DNA of 18,276 bases from UMGS172 sp045648145. GTDB taxonomy: Bacteria; Bacillota; Clostridia; Oscillospirales; Acutalibacteraceae. Shown one piece after another: positions 7,497 through 14,129 of the stretch. Made by a program: the position numbers and the translations under genes. Location: NCBI GenBank assembly GCA_045648145.1, contig JAZRNK010000136.1, positions 1-18,276 of the forward strand. The letters are read 5' to 3'. Within the stretch, counting starts at the first letter, position 1. Each line of letters begins with the position of its first letter. The notes beneath the pieces are model-generated. The model was not told the origin of the DNA. It ran no database searches and saw only the letters and a list, made by a program, of their open reading frames with translations.

Positions 7497-8828
7497 ATGC
7501 AGATAACTAAAAGAGGAATTATCAGAACTTTAAGCTATTTGTTAGCTGCAATTGCGGTTGTGGTGACCTATATTGCAATTTTTATTACTAAAATTAATGA
7601 TTATAAAACGCAGATAGAGTACTCATACAGTATGAATTTGAACGAATTAGACGGTAGTCTTAATAATATAAGTATTGCTTTGCAAAAGGCGGTGTATGCT
7701 TCGTCAGCAACACAGCTAAGTACTATTGCTACTGAGTTGTGCACCGAGTCGACCGTTGCCAAAAACTCTTTGTCACAACTGCCGTACTCGGGACAGACTC
7801 TAAACAACGTTAATAAATTTCTTTCTCAGGTTGGCGATTATACCTTGTTTCTATCCAAAAAAGTAATACAGGGTAGCGAGGTGACCGACAGCGAAAGAGA
7901 ACAACTGCATAATATGTCACAGACTGCACAGAAAATCTCGCAGTCGGTAGATGAAGTACGGATCCAGTATGATAAAAACGGTGTGTGGAATCAGAATTTG
8001 AATGAGAATATTGAAAATTCAGTGGACGCCGATTTTAATGTGAATATGACCGAGCTTGAAGAAATGCTTGCAGATTATCCTTCTTTAGTGTATGACGGGC
8101 CGTTTTCAGACCATATGTTAAACGGCAAATTCAAAATGCTTGAAAATAAGGAGTCAATAACGGTTGAAGCAGCGCGAGAAAAGGCAGCTGAAATTTTTAA
8201 TGTTGATATAGAAAAACTAATGAATTACACCGAAACCGACGGTAATATTGATTGTTATAATTTTGACTCTGAAGAAATGAGCATTTCTGTTACAAAATTG
8301 GGCGGTTTTGTTGTTTATATGCGAAAATACCACGAGATAGGTGAGCATAAGATCTCATATGATGACGCGGTCAAAAAGGCTCTGGAGTATATAAATTCTA
8401 ACTCTGACGGCAAATTTGTAGCGACCTATTATTTTGCTGATGAGGGTGTTTGTACCGTCAACCTTGCTTATAAAGAGGGTGCAACCGTTTGCTATCCTGA
8501 TTTGATTAAAATAGGTGTCGCGCTGGACACAGGTGAGGTGGTTATGTTAGAGGCGGCAAGCTATATTGCAAATCATTATACAAGAACGATTTCAACCCCT
8601 GAATATACCGCAGCAGATGCCAAACAGGTGTTGTCAAAAGCGCTTACTGTAGAGTCGGTCAAGCGTGCAATCATACCAATAAGCGGTAACGTGGAAAAGC
8701 ATTGCTACGAGTTTACTTGTCGCGGCATAAATGACGAAGAACTGTTAATTTATGTTAACGTTAAGAACCTTGAGGAAGAGAAAATTTTATTGCTTTTAAA
8801 GACTGATGGAGGAACGCTGACAAAATAA
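7497..8828 (+). CDS. ypeB: YpeB-type germination / spore cortex protein
   Basis: YpeB partners the spore cortex-lytic enzyme SleB and is needed for its accumulation in spores and activity in germination. From ATG 7497 the protein is 443 residues with one N-terminal membrane segment (about 9-30), a helical region that includes SQLPYSG and the downstream LSQVGDYTLFLSKKV, and a C-terminal half with PepSY-like repeats ending in YEFTCRGINDEELLIYVN. The SQLP and VGDY segments and the C-terminal YPDLIKIGVALDTGEVV stretch resemble Bacillus YpeB. The frame is open back to a TTG at 7455, but AAGGAAG at 7484-7490, six bases before ATG 7497, and the short cytoplasmic MQITKRG start favour 7497. Usually ypeB sits next to sleB; here it is flanked by a divergent operon and rplU. 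No clear sporulation promoter was recognised upstream. Confidence 0.85.
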   Translation: MQITKRGIIRTLSYLLAAIAVVVTYIAIFITKINDYKTQIEYSYSMNLNELDGSLNNISIALQKAVYASSATQLSTIATELCTESTVAKNSLSQLPYSGQTLNNVNKFLSQVGDYTLFLSKKVIQGSEVTDSEREQLHNMSQTAQKISQSVDEVRIQYDKNGVWNQNLNENIENSVDADFNVNMTELEEMLADYPSLVYDGPFSDHMLNGKFKMLENKESITVEAAREKAAEIFNVDIEKLMNYTETDGNIDCYNFDSEEMSISVTKLGGFVVYMRKYHEIGEHKISYDDAVKKALEYINSNSDGKFVATYYFADEGVCTVNLAYKEGATVCYPDLIKIGVALDTGEVVMLEAASYIANHYTRTISTPEYTAADAKQVLSKALTVESVKRAIIPISGNVEKHCYEFTCRGINDEELLIYVNVKNLEEEKILLLLKTDGGTLTK

Positions 8829-8860
8829 AATTTTAATAGGACTTTTTGTTGAAAAAATGC

Positions 8861-8889
8861 TTGACAGAGCACAATGTTTGTGGTATAGT
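8861..8889 (+). promoter_or_regulatory. Sigma-A promoter of the rplU operon
   Basis: A perfect TTGACA (8861-8866) and a TATAGT (8884-8889) are separated by 17 bases. This is the strongest housekeeping promoter in the window and fits a ribosomal protein operon. Transcription would begin near 8896, giving a leader of about 75 nt before rplU. Confidence 0.85.
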
Positions 8890-8895
8890 ACTAAA

Positions 8896-8969
8896 GCCGC
8901 ATATTGTGGGCTTTAAGTGGTTTTACCCGCCTACCGTAGCGAGATTGAATTAAGGCAGGTGCCAGAATT
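8896..8969 (+). promoter_or_regulatory. Probable L21 leader, autoregulatory 5' UTR
   Basis: The leader between the rplU promoter and its ATG can form a helix in which ACCCGCCT (8925-8932) pairs with AGGCAGGT (8953-8960), with one C/A mismatch. The 3' arm contains the rplU ribosome binding site GCAGGTG, so the helix would mask translation initiation. Firmicutes rplU operons are known to carry an L21 leader thought to respond to L21 protein; position and SD-sequestering geometry fit. The match to the Rfam L21 leader family was not tested. Confidence 0.6.
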
Positions 8970-9278
8970 ATGTACGCAATCATTGAAACCGGCGGTAAGC
9001 AGTATCGTGTTCAGAACGGAGATATCATCTTCGTTGAGAAGTTGAATGCAGCCGCAGAAGAAACTGTAGTATTCGATAAGGTTATTGCAGTTTGCGACGA
9101 CAACGGAGAACTCAAGGTAGGTGCTCCTTATGTTGAAGCAAAGGTAGAGGGTGTCGTTCTCAAAAACGGCAAGAGCAAGAAGATTACTGTGTTTACTTAC
9201 AAACCCAAGAAGTCATGCTCTCGCAAAATGGGACACAGACAGCTGTACACTAAGGTTCAGATCAACGCTATCGGCTGA
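8970..9278 (+). CDS. rplU: Large-subunit ribosomal protein bL21
   Basis: The 102-residue protein starts MYAIIETGGKQYRVQNGD and ends GHRQLYTKVQINAIG, both typical of bL21, which binds 23S rRNA domain VI and L20. The length is normal. It is first in the rplU-prp-rpmA cluster, preceded by a strong promoter and a structured leader that probably mediates feedback control. Codon use is biased toward a small set, as expected for a highly expressed gene. Confidence 0.98.
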   Translation: MYAIIETGGKQYRVQNGDIIFVEKLNAAAEETVVFDKVIAVCDDNGELKVGAPYVEAKVEGVVLKNGKSKKITVFTYKPKKSCSRKMGHRQLYTKVQINAIG

Positions 9279-9289
9279 TAGGTGTTAAA

Positions 9290-9607
9290 ATGACCGAAAT
9301 TAAGTTTTACAAGCAAGGTGCGATAATTACCGGTTTTGTTATTACCGGCCATAGCACATCATCGGCTGACGATTTTGAAGGTAAGCTTGTTTGTTCAGCG
9401 GTGTCATCGGCGGCATATATGGCTGCCAACACACTTCTTGAGATCGTAAAAGCCAAGGCTTTTACCGAAGTAAAAGACGGATATATGCGTGTAGAGCTTT
9501 CCACAAAGCTTGAGGAGTCGCAGACAATTTTACAAGGTTTTCTGCTTCATTCCAACGAGCTTGCAAAACAATATCGAAATTACTTGAAAGTTTATTCGGA
9601 GGTGTAA
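9290..9607 (+). CDS. prp: Prp, cysteine protease that processes bL27 (YsxB family)
   Basis: Prp removes the N-terminal extension of bL27 before it enters the ribosome. The 105-residue protein has the family's catalytic pair: H21 in FVITGHSTSS and C35 in GKLVCSAVSS. The family length is about 105-110 residues. Its gene lies between rplU and rpmA, the invariant order in Firmicutes that need the processing step, and the substrate site is visible in the next gene. The spacer after rplU is only 11 nt. The ribosome binding site (TAGGTG) is modest, so translation may be partly coupled to rplU. Confidence 0.95.
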   Translation: MTEIKFYKQGAIITGFVITGHSTSSADDFEGKLVCSAVSSAAYMAANTLLEIVKAKAFTEVKDGYMRVELSTKLEESQTILQGFLLHSNELAKQYRNYLKVYSEV

Positions 9608-9609
9608 TC

Positions 9610-9894
9610 ATGTTAAAACTCAACATTCAGCTTTTTGCTCATAAAAAGGGTGTAGGTTCTACTAAGAACGGTCGTGACAGTGAGTCTAAGCGTCTTGGCG
9701 TTAAGCGTGCAGACGGTCAGTTTGTACTCGCAGGTAACATCATCGTTCGTCAGAGAGGAACTCATATCCATGCCGGAGAGAATGTAGGCAAGGGTTCTGA
9801 CGACACACTTTTCGCTCTTATTGACGGAAAGGTTAAGTTTGAGCGTATGGGACGTGACCGCAAGAAGGTCAGCATCTACGCAGTCGAGCAGTAA
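9610..9894 (+). CDS. rpmA: Large-subunit ribosomal protein bL27 with cleavable N-terminal extension
   Basis: bL27 reaches into the peptidyl-transferase centre with its N-terminal tail. The 94-residue precursor begins MLKLNIQLFAHKKGVGST; the LNIQLFA segment is the Prp recognition site and cleavage after Ala10 would expose the mature HKKG end. The rest (GRDSESKRLGVKRADGQ, IIVRQRGTHIHAGENVGKG) is typical. A strong GGAGGTG site overlaps the end of prp, so the two genes are two bases apart. It is followed by a strong terminator. Confidence 0.98.
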   Translation: MLKLNIQLFAHKKGVGSTKNGRDSESKRLGVKRADGQFVLAGNIIVRQRGTHIHAGENVGKGSDDTLFALIDGKVKFERMGRDRKKVSIYAVEQ

Positions 9895-9906
9895 GTTATG
9901 CATTTT

Positions 9907-9933
9907 AACCCGGGTTGATTCCCGGGTTTTTTT
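9907..9933 (+). terminator. Intrinsic terminator between rpmA and obgE
   Basis: AACCCGGG (9907-9914) and CCCGGGTT (9921-9928) form a perfect eight-pair stem with a six-base loop, followed by an uninterrupted T run to 9933. It ends only 23 bases before the obgE start, so it probably lowers rather than abolishes expression of the downstream genes. Confidence 0.88.
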
Positions 9934-9956
9934 CTTAAAACCGAAAGGATAGTTAT

Positions 9957-11228
9957 ATGTTTGTTGATGTAGCTAAAATTCATATTAAAGCCGGTGACGG
10001 CGGCAACGGTAAGGTGTCGTTTCACCGTGAAAAATATGTTAATGCCGGTGGCCCTGACGGTGGCGACGGTGGCAGAGGCGGCAGTGTAATTTTTAAGGTC
10101 GACAGCAATTTGTCAACCCTTGCCGATTTTCGCTATAAAAGAAAATACTGTGCCGAAAACGGTCAACCCGGTGGCACTTCAAGATGCAATGGCAAATCGG
10201 CACCTGATTTGGTGTTGAGCGTACCCAAAGGCACCCTTGTAAAATGCGCCGAAACGGGTAGAATTATTGCTGATATTTCGGATGACGAGCCGGTAGTTAT
10301 TGCCAAAGGCGGTAAAGGCGGCTGGGGTAATAGCCATTTTGCCACTGCAACACGTCAGATTCCGCGTTTTGCCAAGTCTGGAACACCCGGTGAAGAGCTT
10401 GATGTTGTGTTAGAGTTAAAGCTTCTTGCCGACGTTGGTCTCTTGGGCTTTCCAAACGTTGGAAAATCTACCTTCATATCAGTTGTAAGTGAAGCCAAGC
10501 CAAAGATTGCCAACTATCATTTTACCACCCTTGTACCCACTCTGGGCGTTGTGAGAATTGAAGAGGGTAAATCCTTTGTAATGGCTGATATTCCCGGTAT
10601 TATTGAGGGTGCAAGTGAAGGCTTAGGTTTGGGACATGAATTTTTGCGCCACATTGAGCGTTGCAGAATGCTTATTCACGTTATCGACGTTTCGGGTAGC
10701 GAGGGCAGAGACCCGATTGACGATTTTAATAAAATTAATCACGAGCTTTCTTCTTTCAGTACAGAACTTGCAAGTAGAAAGCAGATAGTTGTTGCCAATA
10801 AGTGCGACCTTGCCGATGAGGAAACCTTACTGAAGGTAAGAAAATATTTTGAAGACAACGGATATGAATATTTTGAGTGTATGGCGGCTATTGCCGAGGG
10901 TACTGCAAGTGTTATAAACTATGTAGCGGCAGAACTCGATAAGCTTCCGCCCGTTATTAAATACGAGGCCGAACCTGCACCTGAGGAAGACTTTACCGTC
11001 GTCAACAAGCGTGACTTTACATTAACTGTCCACGACGGTGTCTTTATAATCGAGGCAAAATGGTTACTTAAAATACTTGAATCGGTTGACCCTGATGATT
11101 ACGAGTCGCTTCAGTATTTCCAGCGTGTGCTTCATTCAAGTGGTATTATTGACGCTTTGGAAAAAGCGGGCATTAAAGAGGGCGATGTCGTCAGTGTTTA
11201 CGATATTGAATTCAATTACGTACCTTAA
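9957..11228 (+). CDS. obgE: GTPase Obg, 50S ribosome assembly factor
   Basis: Obg is an essential GTPase in late 50S subunit assembly and stress signalling; in Bacillus it also affects the onset of sporulation. The 423-residue protein has the Gly-rich Obg fold at 1-157 (KAGDGGNGKVSFHREKYV, GGPDGGDGGRGG), the G domain with P-loop GFPNVGKST at 164-172, DIPG at 211-214 and NKCD at 281-284, and the C-terminal OCT domain from about 345 to the end, which is typical of Firmicutes Obg. GAAAGGA precedes the ATG. It follows rpmA across a terminator and leads obgE-mrnC-yitT, with 12 nt to mrnC. No separate promoter can be seen in the 23-base gap, so it relies on read-through or a promoter inside rpmA. 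Confidence 0.98.
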   Translation: MFVDVAKIHIKAGDGGNGKVSFHREKYVNAGGPDGGDGGRGGSVIFKVDSNLSTLADFRYKRKYCAENGQPGGTSRCNGKSAPDLVLSVPKGTLVKCAETGRIIADISDDEPVVIAKGGKGGWGNSHFATATRQIPRFAKSGTPGEELDVVLELKLLADVGLLGFPNVGKSTFISVVSEAKPKIANYHFTTLVPTLGVVRIEEGKSFVMADIPGIIEGASEGLGLGHEFLRHIERCRMLIHVIDVSGSEGRDPIDDFNKINHELSSFSTELASRKQIVVANKCDLADEETLLKVRKYFEDNGYEYFECMAAIAEGTASVINYVAAELDKLPPVIKYEAEPAPEEDFTVVNKRDFTLTVHDGVFIIEAKWLLKILESVDPDDYESLQYFQRVLHSSGIIDALEKAGIKEGDVVSVYDIEFNYVP

Positions 11229-11240
11229 GGTGATTTTATA

Positions 11241-11618
11241 ATGGATAAACCTTGTATGTTAAGTGCTTCGACCTTGGCTTTTGTAGGTGATGCCGTTTAC
11301 GGTGTGCTTGTAAGGTCAAAGCTTGCCGAAACAGAGCGACCCATCGGCGAGCTGCATAAGCTGTCGGTTGGCTATGTTAATGCTAATGCTCAATGCGAGG
11401 CTTTTGAGCTTATTAAGGATATTTTGACCGAAAAAGAAATGTCGGTATTTAAAAGAGGAAGAAATAACCATGTAGGTCAAATTCCTAAAAGCACCAACGT
11501 TGCGTCATATCATACCGCAACAGGTTTGGAGGCGCTTTTTGGCTATTTGTATATAACGGGCGATAATTCACGCCTTAACGAGCTCTTTGATGTAATATGG
11601 AACGGTGTTTTGGGTTAA
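11241..11618 (+). CDS. mrnC: Mini-ribonuclease III, 23S rRNA maturation
   Basis: Mini-III is an RNase III catalytic domain without a double-stranded-RNA-binding domain; it trims the 5' and 3' ends of 23S rRNA in Firmicutes and needs L3-bearing pre-50S particles. The 125-residue protein has the acidic catalytic motif with D17 in TLAFVGDAVYGV, the ELHKLSVGYVNA helix, KRGRNNH, and E97 in TGLEALFGYLYITG. Length is normal. The ribosome binding site is AAGGTGAT. Its position directly after obgE fits a shared role in 50S maturation; in many relatives it lies near cysS instead. Confidence 0.93.
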   Translation: MDKPCMLSASTLAFVGDAVYGVLVRSKLAETERPIGELHKLSVGYVNANAQCEAFELIKDILTEKEMSVFKRGRNNHVGQIPKSTNVASYHTATGLEALFGYLYITGDNSRLNELFDVIWNGVLG

Positions 11619-11638
11619 ACTCTTAATGGGTGATAACT

Positions 11639-12496
11639 TTGAAACACGAAAGAATTGTTAATACTTTAAACGATTTTTTGATTATATTTTTAGGATGCTT
11701 TTTATATGCGTTCGGCGTTTCGGTGTTTGTAGAGGCAAATTCTATAGTTCCCGGCGGTGCTACAGGTTTATCAATGCTTATACATCATTTTTACGCTGTT
11801 TTTCCTGTTGGTTTTTTGATTATTCTTATTAATATCCCGCTTATTGTGTTAGGGTTCAATAAATTCAATTTGGGGTTTGTTTTAAAAACAGCCGTAGCAA
11901 CCTTCTTTTCGTCGTTACTGATAGACGTTTTTGATGCGTTTTTTAAGTCATATACGGGTGATGTTATTCTTGCGGCATTGGCGGCAGGTGTTTTACACGG
12001 TGTCGGATTGGGACTTATTATTTTGCGCGGCGCTACCACCGGCGGTACTGATATTGTCGCGAAATTAATAAACTCTAAACTGCGTTTTGTGTCGGTCGGC
12101 AGGCTGATGTTGGCAGTAGATGCGGCAATAGTTTTATTATCTGCCGTTGTTTATAAGAATTTTGAAACGGTTTTGTATTCAGTGCTTTATCTTTTTACAC
12201 AGTCGGTTGTGTTGGATAAAATAATATATGGCGCCGACCACGGTAAAATGGTATATATCGTGTCAAAAAACACCAAGGAAATGATGTACGAAATACTAAA
12301 TTCAGTTGGCTGCGGTGTTACAAAAATTAAAGCCTTGGGCGGATACACTGAGGCCGAAAAGGATATGCTGCTATGCGTTGCCCGACCTCATGAGGTCAGC
12401 AAGATATTACAGGTTATAAAGGCAAATGACCCCGAGTCGTTTGTTATAGTATCAGAAGCAAGTGAAATCTTAGGACAAGGCTTTAAAAGACTTTGA
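11639..12496 (+). CDS. YitT family membrane protein (DUF161 + DUF2179)
   Basis: This is a multi-pass membrane protein of the YitT family, whose molecular function is unknown. It has about five to six hydrophobic segments over the first 190 residues, the Gly-rich signatures VPGGATGLS and TTGGTDIVAKL, and a soluble C-terminal DUF2179 domain of about 80 residues (KMVYIVSKN to IVSEASEILG). The start is not settled: GTG at 11630 is in frame but has no Shine-Dalgarno, whereas TTG at 11639 follows GGGTGATAA at a suitable distance, so I chose TTG (285 residues). It is 20 nt after mrnC and last in the operon. There is only a weak hairpin after its stop in this orientation, since that hairpin's T run belongs to the opposite strand. 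Confidence 0.88.
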   Translation: MKHERIVNTLNDFLIIFLGCFLYAFGVSVFVEANSIVPGGATGLSMLIHHFYAVFPVGFLIILINIPLIVLGFNKFNLGFVLKTAVATFFSSLLIDVFDAFFKSYTGDVILAALAAGVLHGVGLGLIILRGATTGGTDIVAKLINSKLRFVSVGRLMLAVDAAIVLLSAVVYKNFETVLYSVLYLFTQSVVLDKIIYGADHGKMVYIVSKNTKEMMYEILNSVGCGVTKIKALGGYTEAEKDMLLCVARPHEVSKILQVIKANDPESFVIVSEASEILGQGFKRL

Positions 12497-12506
12497 TTAC
12501 AGTAAA

Positions 12507-12536
12507 AAACGCCACGACTTTAATGTCATGGCGTTT
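12507..12536 (-). terminator. Intrinsic terminator of the Asn/Gln micro-ORF
   Basis: AAACGCCACGAC (12507-12518) and GTCATGGCGTTT (12525-12536) form a 12-pair stem with a six-base loop. Read on the minus strand the one imperfect pair becomes G-U and the stem runs into six consecutive U (12509-12504). Read on the plus strand it has a C/A mismatch and only three U. It is therefore oriented for the minus strand and lies 11 bases after the micro-ORF stop; it may partly stop yitT transcripts. Confidence 0.75.
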
Positions 12537-12547
12537 AAAACGTTAAT

Positions 12548-12667
12548 TTAGCGCTTGTTCTGGTTGCTCTGGTTGTTGTTTTTCTGCTGCTGGTTGTTAT
12601 TGTTGTTCTGGTTCTGATTGTTGTTATTGTTATTATTGTTGTTGTTCTGATTGTTCTGATTGTTCAT
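12548..12667 (-). CDS. 39-residue Asn/Gln-rich peptide
   Basis: A short minus-strand reading frame encodes MNNQNNQNNN...QNKR: 25 Asn and 9 Gln among 39 residues, the rest being the initial Met, one Ser and three basic residues near the C-terminal end. It has no hydrophobic segment or cysteine. Three signs support translation: AAGGGGTGAT (12680-12671) matches the anti-Shine-Dalgarno at eight of ten positions at the right distance; a terminator with a six-U tail follows the stop by 11 bases; and a TATAAT (12717-12712) stands about 45 bases before the ATG, though without a good -35. It is a complete monocistronic unit, convergent with yitT and divergent from the methyltransferase gene. Function is not recognised. 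Asn/Gln-rich small proteins occur among spore proteins (the gamma-type SASP of Bacillus is Gln/Asn-rich), but there is no sequence match that I can assert. Confidence 0.65.
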   Translation of the reverse strand: MNNQNNQNNNNNNNNNNQNQNNNNNQQQKNNNQSNQNKR

Positions 12668-12730
12668 GAAATCACCCCTTTTCATAAATATTATTGGCTT
12701 ATTTATTTTAAATTATACGAGGTGAAAAAT

Positions 12731-14092
12731 ATGTCACTTCCAATTGAATTTGAAAATAGAATGAAGGATGTTTTGGACGAAAAATTCGCTTTGTTTGTTG
12801 AGCAGTTCGATAAACCGAGCTTTAAGGCATTGCGCGTAAACACCCTTAAAACAGATATTAATTATTTAAAGAAAAAATTTCCATTTATAAGCGAACCGAC
12901 TTTATTTTGTGAAAATTCATTTTATATTCCTTCCGATGTAACAAAATTAGGCAACCATCCCTTGCATCACGCAGGTGCGTTTTATATGCAGGAGCCCTCG
13001 GCTTCTTCGGTTGTTGAGGCAATAGGTATCGACGAGGGCGATTTTGTGCTTGATTTATGCGCATCACCCGGTGGAAAATCAACTCAAGCCGCCGCAAAGC
13101 TTAACAATACAGGCTTATTGGTATCTAATGAGTATGTATTTTCACGTACCCGTCAGCTTGTGTCAAACATTGAGAGAATGGGTATTGCGAATGCAATAGT
13201 TACAAGCGCAAGACCTGATGTGTTGTGTTCACAATTGACTGAATTTTTTGATAAAGTTATTGTTGACGCGCCCTGTTCGGGTGAGGGTATGTTCAGAAAA
13301 GAGTCGGCTGCTATTGAAAACTGGAGTGTTGAAAACGTAATTTCCTGCTCACAAAGGCAGTTGAAAATACTTGAATGTGCAACCGAAAGTGTAAAACCGG
13401 GTGGTAAGCTGGCTTATAGCACCTGCACGTATTCTTATGAAGAAAATGAGGGTGTAATAAACGAATTTTTAAAAAATCATCCCGATTTTTCACTTTGTGA
13501 GCCGTTAAAGCGGTTTGGTGAAGATGGTTTGAGTAAGTTTGCACCCGATACTAAAAACATAAATTTTGCTCGTCGCATTTTTAATTTTAACGGCGGCGAA
13601 GGTCATTTTGTTGCTGTAATGATAAAAAAAGGCGATAGTGACAGAAGCATTGTGGAGCAAAAAAACGCAAAAATCAACAAAAATGAGCAAAATTTAAAGA
13701 TTTTTGAACAATTTTTTACCGAGAATTTTGAGGGAGAGCTTCCTAAATCGGTCCAAATATGTGACGATAAGGTCTATATAGTACCGACTGAATTAAATGT
13801 TAAAAACGTTCAGATAGTACGCAATGGTGTTTTTGCAGGCGTCTGTAAAAACGGCCGTTTTGTACCTGAGCACGCTTTATATAACAATGTTGCATATTTA
13901 TCAAAGCAAACCTTAAATTTAAGCCTTGAAGATGAAAAAGTACTTAAATTTTTGCACGGCGAAGTAATTGGCTGTGAAAGTGATTTGAACGGTTTTGTGC
14001 AAGTGCTTATCGACGATATACCGTTAGGTTTTGGAAAGGCTTCAAACGGTACTTTAAAAAATCATTATCCAAAAGGGTTAAGAATACTATAA
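12731..14092 (+). CDS. RsmF-type rRNA/tRNA cytosine-C5 methyltransferase (NOL1/NOP2/Sun family)
   Basis: The enzyme transfers a methyl group from SAM to C5 of cytosine in RNA, probably 16S rRNA. From ATG 12731 it is 453 residues. SAM-binding motif I is DLCASPGGKS at 108-117; the proline-cysteine motif VDAPCSGEGM holds C182 (product release); the catalytic nucleophile is C232 in LAYSTCTYSYEENEG. The N-terminal LRVNTLK segment is typical. Residues beyond about 300 carry an RsmF-like C-terminal RNA-binding region ending GFGKASNGTLKNHYPKGLRIL. The frame is open to GTG 12722, but AGGTG at 12720-12724 lies six bases before ATG 12731, which is the better start. It stands alone, divergent from the Asn/Gln micro-ORF and convergent with plsC. 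Confidence 0.92.
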   Translation: MSLPIEFENRMKDVLDEKFALFVEQFDKPSFKALRVNTLKTDINYLKKKFPFISEPTLFCENSFYIPSDVTKLGNHPLHHAGAFYMQEPSASSVVEAIGIDEGDFVLDLCASPGGKSTQAAAKLNNTGLLVSNEYVFSRTRQLVSNIERMGIANAIVTSARPDVLCSQLTEFFDKVIVDAPCSGEGMFRKESAAIENWSVENVISCSQRQLKILECATESVKPGGKLAYSTCTYSYEENEGVINEFLKNHPDFSLCEPLKRFGEDGLSKFAPDTKNINFARRIFNFNGGEGHFVAVMIKKGDSDRSIVEQKNAKINKNEQNLKIFEQFFTENFEGELPKSVQICDDKVYIVPTELNVKNVQIVRNGVFAGVCKNGRFVPEHALYNNVAYLSKQTLNLSLEDEKVLKFLHGEVIGCESDLNGFVQVLIDDIPLGFGKASNGTLKNHYPKGLRIL

Positions 14093-14097
14093 AAACA

Positions 14098-14122
14098 CCC
14101 CGACGTTAATTTAACGTCGGGG
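14098..14122. terminator. Shared bidirectional terminator between methyltransferase and plsC genes
   Basis: CCCCGACGTT (14098-14107) and AACGTCGGGG (14113-14122) form a perfect ten-pair stem with a five-base loop, between convergent genes that end at 14092 and 14130. The minus-strand side has the better tail (GTGTTTTTA); the plus-strand side reads TTGTTGTTT. Confidence 0.85.
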
Positions 14123-14129
14123 TTGTTGT

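Noticed and set aside
9613..9903. Minus-strand 96-codon frame
   Set aside because: It mirrors the highly expressed rpmA gene and has no independent support.
12548..12667. Asn/Gln frame as an attenuator leader peptide, CRISPR or simple microsatellite
   Set aside because: There is no amino-acid biosynthesis gene downstream on that strand, so attenuation has no target. There are no spacers of uniform length, and codons are mixed rather than an exact repeat.
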